Assembly: GCA_030847615.1 (NCBI GenBank)
Contig: JAUMIR010000001.1
Span: forward strand, 259,903,187-259,967,186
DNA length: 64,000 nt
Direction of reading: 5' to 3'
Source of the DNA: Gambelia wislizenii
Lineage: Eukaryota; Chordata; Lepidosauria; Squamata; Crotaphytidae
Below the pieces are notes generated by a model. The model searched no databases. It saw nothing but the letters and a program-made list of their open reading frames with translations, and was not told the origin of the DNA. Made by a program: the position numbers and the translations under genes. Below are positions 1 through 8,652 of the stretch, piece after piece; positions within the stretch are counted from its first letter, which is position 1, and each line of letters starts with the position of its first letter.

Positions 1-587
1 GGGACAGATATTTCCATTAGTTTATTGTGCCTCCTGGCTTTGTGAGAGGTCAGAATGCTGTGGTAATAATGTGGGACGGAGCACAAGTCCCTATTAATAT
101 GACAGGGTGCTGGGGGAAGAAAGATCCTTGATCTTGCTTGAGACATCAGACCTCAAGGAAGCTTTGGGAGTTGAACACAGCTTTCATATTCTCTGGACAA
201 TGGAAATATTATAATGTGCTCTCTGCTCAAAATCTTCAGGGAGACTCATTGTTCCAAGGTTATCTTATAAAACAATCATTCCAGTGCTATGTGAGTGGTG
301 TATTTTAAGTAAATAATCAATTGTTTAATTTACTGCATTTTTAATTTTTTATAAATAAATAAATAAATAAATAACTTGCATAGCAATTGAATGACTGCTT
401 TGTAAGATAAACGTGGAGCAGAGAGTCTCCCTAAATATTTAAATCAATTAATTAAGTGAATGAAGGTTGGGGCTTCCATTCAGTGCACTCATTCTTGAGA
501 TCGACATAGATACCTGAACAGAGTAGGATTTAATTATAATGGTATATCTGTAGGGTATCCATTATTGTTTATAGAGCTTGGAAGCTA
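1..587. other. AT-rich DNA with no gene seen
   Basis: I see no exon, RNA gene or clear transposon end here. A short (AAAT)n tract lies at about 351-373. Confidence 0.5.
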
Positions 588-690
588 CTTTCCCTCAACT
601 ACAATTCCCAGAATCCCCAAGCAGTAGTTATTACTGGCTGTGGGTTTCTGGGAGTGACAGTCCAACAAAGTGACTTTTCGAAGCTGTTCT
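588..690. mobile_element. Fold-back MITE fragment, hAT-like
   Basis: The left half (CAACTACAATTCCCAGAAT) and right half (TTTCTGGGAGTGACAGTCCAA) are imperfect inverted repeats. This is the short fold-back type with a 'ctacaactcccag' core that recurs at 24.2, 46.5, 50.6 and 60.1 kb. Ends and target duplication are too diverged to fix. Confidence 0.5.
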
Positions 691-1313
691 CATGTATGAA
701 AGGATTGGTAATCCCAACTATAGGGGAAATATGGGGCATAAAAAAATATTGTTTTCTTTCTTTTCTTAAGCTTCTTTTCTGAAGCTTCCACCAGGTAGCA
801 AAGGAATAAAATGGATGCTGAACTTGAAATTCAACATAAACACCATCCAAATTAAAGTGACTTCACAGTGTTTCATGACAGTTTACTCTGCTAATCTAGG
901 CCTTTCATCCTCTTTGCCTCTGTGCAGGATGTTCTCAAATGGGATTTGGGTGATTTATGGAAATTGTGTGTAATCGCTTTCCCTAAAGAGCACTGTTAGA
1001 GCTGGGTTGCTGAGGGCACTCCCATAGCTGGGGGACCAGGGGGATATATTCTCAGTCAGAGGATCCAGTCCTGAATTTCACACAGTACAATGAGTAGGAT
1101 GCTTGTGAATTATGACAAGTCCAGGCCCCTTGAGCTGACATGAAGCTCTTCTGGTACTGTAGAGAGAAGAAAGGGCTGGCAAATGATGGTGCTGAAAGTG
1201 GCTTGTAGTTATTTGACTGCCTGATGGTTTCTTAAATCACTCGAAGGACTTGAAAAACATTCATTCTTGTGTGTGTGGCATTCTTTTAATCATTTTTCCT
1301 TGTTTTTTTCCTA
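691..1313. other. Unassigned DNA
   Basis: No coding pattern, RNA gene or recognisable repeat is visible in this stretch. Confidence 0.4.
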
Positions 1314-1439
1314 GGCTGTGAGGCTGTGTTCGGGAAGAGTTTATTTCTGACATTTCGCCTGCATCTGTGGCTGGCATCTCTGAATAGATGCAGGTGAAAC
1401 GTCAGAAATAAACATTCCAGAACACGGCCTCACAGCCCG
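1314..1439. repeat. Near-perfect palindrome, possible Penelope-like terminal piece with ribozyme-like core
   Basis: Arms 1315-1367 and 1387-1438 are about 52 bp each, nearly identical as inverted repeats, around a loop of about 20 bp. Each arm carries GAAAYGTC next to a GCAGGY half-stem; the minus-strand reading adds a GCCAGC half-stem. Hammerhead ribozymes of Penelope-like elements have a CUGANGA box, a stem II and GAAAC. Here the CUGA box is altered, so any ribozyme is probably dead. The Penelope-like assignment is from memory of squamate repeats. Confidence 0.45.
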
Positions 1440-1520
1440 GAAAAAACCCCAAAGAAAATCTATGGATGCCAGCCGTGAAAGCCTTCAAATTATTTTAATT
1501 GTCTGCAATATTTGGAAATA

Positions 1521-1783
1521 CAGTTGGACCCCTGTATATGCAGAGCCGATATCAGCAGTTTCCATTATCTGCGGAACACAAAAAAGGAACACATACCATA
1601 GAATCTTCCAGAAAATGCCTAGCGAGGTGTCCTCTCTAAACATTTTCTAGGTCCTCCAAGGCAACTCTATGGTATTTTAAACCAGAAGTCCCATTATTTT
1701 CAATGGCATTCGCTATTATCCACGATTTTTGGTATCCACGCCCCCCCCCGAACCAATCCCCAGTGGATACAGGGGTCCTACTG
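1521..1783. mobile_element. Tigger/pogo-like MITE
   Basis: Terminal inverted repeats begin CAGTTGGACCCCTGTAT and end ATACAGGGGTCCTACTG, and a TA lies directly outside each end, as expected for Tc1/mariner-superfamily insertion. The middle holds the subfamily motif 'ccaaggcaactctatgg' shared with copies at 3.4 and 24.9 kb. It has no coding capacity. Confidence 0.75.
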
Positions 1784-2815
1784 TATAAACTGATACTCTT
1801 AGGGATGTTTCTACCTCTTCTCCTACCTAGAATTCTCTCAGCTCTCCCTGGAGATGTAGCTAGCCCTGAGTAACTTTCCTGTCTGAGAATGGAGTTCCTA
1901 TAACAACACCTTAGTTTCCTTCTCTAAAGCCATTGGTGACTTTGCTCCAGTTGTGGGGGAACACGGCACAAAACTGTGTCCCCAATCATGTCATAAGAAC
2001 GCTACGAAAACAGAAGGATGTTACCAGATGCCTGCATCCTTCAGCTGTTCCGGGGGCGTAGCGTGGGCGTGAATAAAATGTCTCTTTTTAAATGATAGGC
2101 TAGGCTGTCAATAAAAAGGGATGCATTCTTCACACCCGTGCTATGTCCCTGGAATGGCTGAAGGACATTGTTGTCTGGTAATGTCACCCATTTTTGTTCT
2201 TGTAGTATTCTTCTGATGCGGTTTTTGCCGCATTTGATAAAGTCCTAAGTCAGGATCTCTAATTGACTGCTGCATGCACACATTCTCTATCATTTATTAG
2301 CTACCTCAGGCACCAAATGCAGAAAAACAGAGTAATCATTAAGCTAAAAAATACATCCTTGCCACTTACATGTTTTAATTTTCAGCCCTTTCCTCTTCTC
2401 TAGGGCTGCAGTCCCATTATTTACCAGACAGGCAATGTAATCACAAAACATTGACTGCATAATGTGCCATTTGGTCCTGAGTACCTTGAATATATAACTG
2501 TGGTTGTGAAAGAAGCAACAAAGGGCACTATATAAGCTTCATACCTCTATTTGCATATGTAGCATCCCCATTTGGGAAAATACTGAGTTCCTGATCTAGA
2601 GCCACTCATTAAATACTGAAAGTGCCAAGTGGCTTCCTTTCCCCCTCATTTCTTCATTTATAGAACTCAGCCTTATGTGATCTGCAGCTGTGCCCTTCAT
2701 CAGCTGTTCAGCAATTATCAGTGTTATAAGCACTGATGAAAGGAATTAGGGACTGAGTGCTTGCAAGGATGACCACTACCATCTGAGTGAAACAACAGTT
2801 GACTAGTGAGTGAGT
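1784..2815. other. Unassigned DNA
   Basis: About 1 kb of moderately AT-rich sequence. I see no exon with good splice sites and no element ends. Confidence 0.4.
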
Positions 2816-3000
2816 TGCAAGGTTTATTGTCAGTTTATTTCTTGTATTTCTATCCTGCCTTTCCTCCAACGAGCTCGAGGTATCATACATGGCTCTCCCC
2901 CATTGTATCCTAATAACAATAAATGTAAGGTAGGTTAGGCTAAAAGAGAGGGGGTGGGAACCAGACTAAGGCCATCCAATGAATTTCATGGTTCAAAGGG
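2816..3000 (-). mobile_element. SINE/LINE-tail fragment (MIR- or L2-like)
   Basis: It contains 'acatggctctccccc' and 'gtaaggtaggttaggct', which recur in the MIR-like copy at 11.5 kb. The tRNA-like head is lost or diverged. Boundaries are approximate. Confidence 0.4.
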
Positions 3001-3041
3001 GACTAATGCCTGAATATCCCCATTCCAAGTCCAACACTGGT

Positions 3042-3241
3042 CCCATTCACATTACATAAATATACCAGCATATTGTGCTTTAGCTGCCATGGCAACATCT
3101 CATGGAATCCTGGGACTGGAAGTTTAGGGAGGGGCATCTAGAATTTTTAACCAGAGCACTCTTCTGTCCCAGGATTCCATAAAATGTGGCTATGGCAGTT
3201 AAACCAGAATATACTACTATATTTATATAGTGTGAATGGGC
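3042..3241. mobile_element. Palindromic MITE ('aatcctgggattt' family)
   Basis: Ends CCCATTCACATTACATAAA and TATATAGTGTGAATGGG are inverted repeats. The interior has paired motifs 'catggaatcctggga' and 'cccaggattccat'. Similar copies lie at 14.0, 17.6, 20.1, 23.0 and 28.0 kb. Non-coding and probably hAT-related. Confidence 0.65.
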
Positions 3242-3366
3242 CCACTATGACACCACAGAAGTCATCCCATATGCCTTGGACAGTGCTGTAATTCAGCTGG
3301 CAACAGACTGTGGCCATTCCAGTACTGTTCACGGTGTGCATTCCATACCATTAGCAGTTTTATGTA

Positions 3367-3596
3367 CCGTAGGACCCCCTTATCTGCAGGGGATTGGTTC
3401 TGGGCCCCACCATAGATAATGAAATCCATGGATAATAGTGAACACCATTGAAAATAATGGGACTTCTGATTTAAAATACCATAGAGTTGCCTTGGAGGAC
3501 CTAGAAAATGCATCAATTTTCTAGGAAGACTTTATGGTAGCTGTGCTGAAACTGAAACCGTGGATAACTGAATCAGTGGGTATGGGGGTCTTACTG
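3367..3596. mobile_element. Tigger/pogo-like MITE
   Basis: Ends GTAGGACCCCCTTATCTG and TATGGGGGTCTTACTG are inverted repeats flanked by TA. The core motif 'catagagttgccttgg' is inverted relative to the 1.5-kb copy. Confidence 0.7.
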
Positions 3597-4389
3597 TAGT
3601 TACTGAAGCACAGCTTTTAAAACTGTGTGAAAATGTTGCTGATGCATTTACTTTTTTAAAAAAGGAAATACAGCACTCACTAAAAAGCCCCAGGGTAAAA
3701 GAAGGATATAAGTGTGTGTGTGTGTGTGTATCAAGTAAAACAGCCATTGTTAAAATACGTTAGTCTTTTGGAAGAGAGGTTACATGCTATTGGATGGTGG
3801 AACAGAGCCAGTGAAGAAATTTCGCTGCCTGGGGCAAAATATAAGATGGCATCCTCACTCACCACACAACTCCCTGTGTGTAAAAGTTAACTGGACTGTT
3901 AGTTTAGTGGTGCATGATAGTTTAGTGGTGAATGACAGACTGAATGGTACACCCCACTCCATCCTTCATGAGCAGGAATAAGCCAGGGGACTCTAGATGA
4001 ACTGCTAGGGGTCTCTCATTGCTACCCTCTGTGAGCCTTTGGTCTCCCTCTGCCTAATGGTGCACTGGTCCTGGTTTGGAATCTGTTCCCTGTAGGACTT
4101 TTGTCAGTCCTAGCATATATTTGACTAGGCCATCTAGTTTGGAGGAACAGGTTCTCTCCTCACTTGTCTTCCTAAGAACTTCTGCCTGATAGCACTGGAA
4201 TGGCAACTATTCACATACTTTGGGATTTGTAAAGCTGTTCACTTGTAGCCAGCCCCCCCCCCACTTTTTTTGTCTTGCTGGAAGTACTTTACATGCTATT
4301 TATTCCCCCCCCCCTCCCAAGTAGCTCAAATATCCACTGACTCTAAACCAGAGACACTTCGGAACTATGAGAATTTTTGAGAGATAGGA
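3597..4389. other. Unassigned DNA with simple repeats
   Basis: It holds a (GT)n tract near 3713-3729, a small tandem duplication near 3899-3935 and C-runs near 4250-4262 and 4306-4315. No gene is seen. Confidence 0.4.
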
Positions 4390-4717
4390 GATTTTCACAT
4401 GGGGAAATAACCCCCGTGGAGATTGGGAGAGAAACAGGGCTGTTCCGCTGCCAGTGCTCCATTTCGCACGCTCCCTTCCTTCTCCCGTTGTCCTCCCTCC
4501 ATCCTGCTTCCATTTTCCTCCCACTATGTTCCGCTATTTTTTTTACTAATGAAGAAATTTTGTTAGTAAAAAAATATCAGAAGGGAAATGGAAGCAGGAT
4601 GGAGGAAGGACGAAGGGAGATTGGGAGAAGGAAGGTGTGTGAAACGCAGCGCTGGCAGCGGAACAGCCCCGTTTCTCTCCCAATCTCCACGGGGGTTATT
4701 TCCCCTGTGTGAGAATC
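4390..4717. mobile_element. Long-arm fold-back MITE
   Basis: Two long arms are inverted repeats. The left carries 'ggggaaataacccccgtgg', the right 'ccacgggggttatttcccc'. Matching inner motifs ('gcaggatggagg' and its complement) continue toward a centre near 4545-4565. Non-coding; superfamily unknown. Confidence 0.65.
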
Positions 4718-4781
4718 AACGAAAATAATGCTTGTCAAGTCAGCTAGTCAACACCACACCAGACCTAGTCCTGCTCTACCC

Positions 4782-5002
4782 GTTTGTTGTTGTGTGCTTT
4801 CAAGTAATTTCTGACCCATGGCGACCCTATCACAGGGTTTTCTTGACATAATTTATTCAGAAGGGATTTGTTCTTGCCTTCCTCTGAGGCTGAGAGTGTG
4901 TGACTTGCCCAAGTTCACCCAGTGGGTTTCCATGGCCGAGTGGAGATTTGAACCCTAGTCTCCTAGTCCAACACTCAAACCACTACACCATACTGGCTTC
5001 CA
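4782..5002 (-). mobile_element. tRNA-derived SINE, family A
   Basis: Read on the minus strand it starts with a tRNA-like head ('tagtggtttgagtgttgga', B box near 'gggttcaaatc'), continues through 'cactgggtgaac' and ends in a CAACAA-type tail. This is a common squamate SINE layout with a Pol III A/B promoter. Confidence 0.7.
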
Positions 5003-5609
5003 TTCTACCCATTTACCTCTTCTTAATTTGGGTGTAGGCAAATTGCCAGGCACACTGGATGATGCTCATGGGATTGCCTGCTTCATGTACCACCATAATG
5101 AGACTGGCTTTTGGTACTATGCTTCTTGATTTGGGTGGCTGCAGCGCCTTTTCGTTTTTTACCTGAGGCAGCAAAAAGTCTTAGGTAAGTCCTGCTTCAT
5201 TGTTTCTGATGTTTATATTTATTTGTTGCCTGTATGTATTGACGACTCCAGAAGGAGGGAAATGTAACATGTGAGCAAGTCCCTCTGCTGCAATCAAGGC
5301 ACTAGCTTTGCTTGCTTGCTGGGCTACTCATTTCTCTTTCCTTCCTCTAATCTGCTTAATGATACAGTAGTGACTAAGCCATGCACTTTGTACACAGGGG
5401 CTGCTACTTTCCCCCTTGATCTTCTTACCCCTGTCTTTAACACCAGTTTGGCAGACTGAAATTAATTATGCTAACCCAGACATTGGAAAAGGTATGTTTC
5501 AGGTTACAGCTCTGGGAAGGACCCTGAATCTGGCATAGTAGCAAATGTGCCAACTAATCAGGACAGGATTCTCTCACCACAAACCACTATTCTGACCATT
5601 TCTGACTTT
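5003..5609. other. Unassigned DNA
   Basis: No gene or clear element is recognised. A donor-like 'cttaggtaagt' at about 5179-5189 has no convincing coding exon in front of it. Confidence 0.4.
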
Positions 5610-6244
5610 GGGCTTGGCTATACGAGAGGGGAAAATGTGGATTGATGCACACTAATGCCAATTTGCAGCAGGTTCTATTTGTCTTAATGTTTTTTTGGCA
5701 AGATCGCAGGCATGCGAAGCTATCCGCTTTCGCTGTTCCAATAGGCATGCCTGCAAATCAAGATGGCAGGTGCGGGTGAATTGCTCATGCTTTTATTGTT
5801 TGGCACCGCTGCACAGTATTTTTTTTAAAAAAGCATATCTAAGCTGCAAAGGGCGAGATTCCAACTAAATAAATAGAAAAAAAAAGGCTGTTTCATCATC
5901 TCAGCACACAATCTCTACGGTGAAAATCCAACATGGCAGTTCCGGGTGCTTGCCTTGTTAGCAAGTTCCACCCCCTGCCCATGTCCGACCAATCGGCTTT
6001 ACACTTCCACCCTTTTCGGGAATGCACATCAAAGTGAATTGGTTGTCCCAATGAACAGGAATGCACATTCCCCACAGAGCTTTTGAAAATATACGGGAAA
6101 AGCTGCAAAGGCTTTTCTTTCAGAGTTTTTAGCAGTTTTGGCTCCCCTCCTTCCGAATACTGTGGATGGATGTGGGATCCCATTTAGACAAATTGTATTC
6201 TCCTCGAATTCTATGAGGAGCATTTTTGCCTTTTATACAACCCC
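5610..6244 (+). mobile_element. Dispersed element, family E copy 1 (about 635 bp)
   Basis: It aligns by eye over nearly its whole length with 51390-52014 and partly, inverted, with 16773-17140. Shared blocks include 'gattgatgcaca', 'cgaagctatccg'-like, 'gaatgcacatcaaag'-like, 'ctccttccgaatac'-like and 'gaattctatgaggag'. Ends GGGCTTGGCTATACGAGAG and (reverse) GGGGTTGTATAAAAGG are weak inverted repeats. Non-coding; probably a non-autonomous DNA transposon of unknown family. Confidence 0.6.
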
Positions 6245-6493
6245 TTTGTGAGGCAAAATCAGGGTTGTGGTGTGACTGTGCTATGTAAATGACTTGTGGT
6301 GTCTTTTTTTGATTTTCAGCATGAGTGCAAAATTGTAACACCGTTGCACTAGTGTAAGAAGGCTTTTGTGCCTGATTTCATGTCTTTCCCTTGAGACGGA
6401 ATCAAAGCATACAGCAAAGCTATTTTGTTTACTGCACACTGAGCTTTTCCTGGCACTGGCAGTTGTTCAAAAAGGCCCTTCCTCTCTCCACAG

Positions 6494-6608
6494 GGCCTAG
6501 AGACCTGTGCCATGAGATATATGGTTTTATGACCCTTCTGCTCACAGTACAGCAGAAGGAAGCCATTGAGTATGATTTGGAACTGGAAGGATTATTCATT
6601 TCCTGCAG
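6494..6608 (+). CDS. Candidate internal exon of an unidentified gene
   Basis: A strong acceptor (polypyrimidine run 'ccttcctctctccacag', AG at 6492-6493) and a strong donor (CAG|GTGAGA, GT at 6609-6610) frame 115 bp. One frame is open throughout: two bases completing a codon, 37 codons, then two bases carried over. The frame reads into the donor, and its stop lies only in the intron. The peptide mixes hydrophobic residues (YGFMTLLLTV) with acidic ones (EYDLELEGLF), and codon third positions are varied as in real coding DNA. I do not recognise the protein family. It lies between two repeats and is not part of either. A neighbouring exon is not established; a pyrimidine-rich acceptor near 7521 is not in phase for a long continuation. 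Confidence 0.45.
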
Positions 6609-6833
6609 GTGAGATTTCTATTATGGGTCTAGTCACAGCATGGCATGCATGCCTTCTAACATTACATGTTTTTTGACAATTGCATTCTCCCTGACAGTAA
6701 AAGTGACTTCAAACATGGTCACTTTTATTTCTAGTGTGTGTAAATACACATTCTGTGCTCTGTCACTTACATGTAAGTGCTATTTAAAATGCTTCTCATC
6801 CTCTGCTAGAAATACGTATGCAATATGTATTTA

Positions 6834-7276
6834 ACTAGCTAGACCCGGCGTGCCATATGCCATTTAAAAACTGCCCAAAAAACATCCAGTAGACCTCACA
6901 ACAAACCTAAGGTAGGCTGGTGGAGTTAAATTCCTCCTCCCCCTTCTCATAATTCCAGACTTTTCCTGGAATTGTTGAGGGTGACTCACTCTGTTGTCCT
7001 TTCACAGTTAACTGCTTTGGTCCCATTGCAGTGGCTGCAGCGTTGTCCTGCCACCGCTACCGCTGCCACCAGTTTACTGCCTGGGTTCTGTTGCAGGCGG
7101 CCTCTTGCCACCGCCAATTGACTGTCTGGGTCCCAATCTGGGCCACAGACTGAGTGACAGGAGTGCATTGTGAGGCGGAGAGGGAATTTGTATGTGGGTG
7201 GTGATTGGTTGTGTGTGGGTTGTGTGTGTTTCCTGAGCAGCCAATCAGCACACTGAGAAAGGCAACATACCCCCAA

Positions 7277-7284
<8 letters not shown>
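6834..7284 (-). mobile_element. Helitron-like non-autonomous element
   Basis: Read on the minus strand the 5' end is a TC followed by a TA-rich stretch and 'gggggtatgttgcc', and the 3' end is 'ggcacgccgggtctag' followed by CTAGT, fitting Helitron rules (5' TC, 3' CTRR, AT target). The interior has GC-rich imperfect repeats ('gccaccgc', 'ctgggtcc'). It shares its 5' end with the element ending near 13994. No Rep/helicase coding remains. Confidence 0.5.

Positions 7285-7315
<31 letters not shown>
7282..7315. repeat. (TA)n microsatellite
   Basis: About 16 TA units lie at the 5' end of the Helitron-like element, probably an expansion of its AT-rich terminus. Confidence 0.9.
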
Positions 7316-7316
<1 letters not shown>

Positions 7317-7670
7317 TTTGGGCATATAAGCTTTGCACATGTGGCAGGCACGAAGGTGAGGGATCACACTGTTACATATGCTGCACTCAGATCAACCATT
7401 CAAATGCAGCACTGTCTTCCATAGTTGTGCTTAAAAGCTAATTATAAAGAACAGCTGACATGACTGATGGGCAGGTTCTGGTCAATTATGAATGGTACCA
7501 TGCATTCTTTTTTTTCCTCCAGTGAGAGAAGAAGACACATGGCTTGGCCTATTTCTTAGACAAATGGGACAATTGAGCTATATTTGGGGCAAGCAACTAT
7601 TAATGCAATGGGTAGGAAGGAGGCAAGTTGGCCAAGTTTTGGTGAAAAGCAGTGGTAATATTGTAATAAC
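7316..7670. other. Unassigned DNA with acceptor-like site
   Basis: A pyrimidine run ending in 'ttttttttcctccag' near 7521 is followed by about 90 bp open in one frame. There is no strong donor, so I do not call an exon. Confidence 0.35.
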
Positions 7671-8040
7671 ATACCCTCCAACATTTAACAGATGAAAACA
7701 GAGACTTGTGTGGGCAAGCAACATCAACATGTGGACAAGATGGCAAAAGTTATTAACGAGAATGAACACACAAGCTAGGAGAGGGTGCAGCTGTTTGTTT
7801 TTATTGAGCCTCCTGGGAATGGCAAGATTCCTCCCTTCCACTTCCACTGAGTTAATTGAATGCCAGCTTCTTTTGCACTTTGAACTCAATTCATAGCAAC
7901 TGATGTAAACTGAGGTCAAATAGGGTAAGTGGGAGGACAAGAGAGAAACTGGAGCATTTTTAAAAGCAGCAGAAAAATGGGATGACAGAGGATTAATGAG
8001 GACTGTCCCTGCCAAATTAGGACAGTTGGATGGTGTGCAA
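7671..8040 (-). mobile_element. Dispersed element, family D copy 1
   Basis: On the minus strand it aligns with 52117-52458 through 'ccaactgtcctaatttggca', 'ctctgtcatccca', 'attcaattaactca'-type and 'gttttcatctgttaaatgtt' blocks. Its two ends, ACCCTCCAACATTT and (reverse) ACCATCCAACTGTCC, look like short terminal inverted repeats. No transposase is seen; the long open frame here is an antisense shadow. Confidence 0.55.
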
Positions 8041-8052
8041 TAACAAATACAT

Positions 8053-8122
8053 TGTGTGTGTGTGAGAGAGAGAGAGAGAGCGGGTGGGGGGGAAGGGGAG
8101 AGAGAGAGAGAGAGAGAGAGAG
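8053..8122. repeat. (TG)n(AG)n compound microsatellite
   Basis: A (TG)5 tract runs into (AG)n, then a GGGTGGGGGGAAGGGG spacer and a second (AG)12 tract. The strand is strongly purine-rich. Confidence 0.9.
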
Positions 8123-8317
8123 CAAGCAAAAGGGAGAGCTAGTTGAGATATTGAGGCATTCACAACTGTAGTACTGCTCCTAAAGATATACAGGTCCCAG
8201 TGGTTAAATTAAATCCATTTCAGTCTTGTTCAAATTAATAATAACATATTTATTCCACCAATTGCAATGCAGCTTAAGTGTAACTATCCTAGATGTGGAG
8301 TATATTGGTTTTGAGGT

Positions 8318-8652
8318 TTTCTCTGCGTTTCATCCACTGCTGCAGCTGCTGCTACCACTACAACCATTTTAAAGCTCAGGAGGCAGGTCCCAGATGAAGG
8401 GAAAGGTTTTCTCCCTTCCCCTGGCTGAAGCAGAGCTGCCTCTGCCCACTCTCTACTAACACATTGCTTCCTTCAAGTACTTCCGTTGCTTTCTTCAAGC
8501 ACCTCTTCCTGGGACGGACGAGTGGGAGAGCAGGCGGAGGCAGTGCTACTGAGCCAAGTGAAGGGAGAAAATCTCTCCCTTTGGCCAGAAATGGCTTCCT
8601 GGGCTTTAAATTATGGTTCAGGCGGTGGTTGCGGACGAAACTTTGCAGGGAC
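8318..8652. mobile_element. Fold-back MITE
   Basis: Left-arm motifs 'gtttcatcc', 'tttaaagctcagga' and 'ttttctcccttcccctggct' are mirrored in the right arm as 'agccaagtgaagggagaaaa', 'tcctgggctttaaa' and 'ggacgaaac'. The short centre near 8480-8510 is unpaired. Non-coding; family unknown. Confidence 0.55.

Noticed and set aside
5160..5190. Exon-like segment ending TTAG|GTAAGT
   Set aside because: Only about 17 bp lie between the acceptor-like and donor-like signals, and the sequence resembles transposon debris.
7578..8129. 183-codon minus-strand open frame
   Set aside because: It overlaps the dispersed family D element and a (CT)n tract. The other family D copy does not keep the frame.
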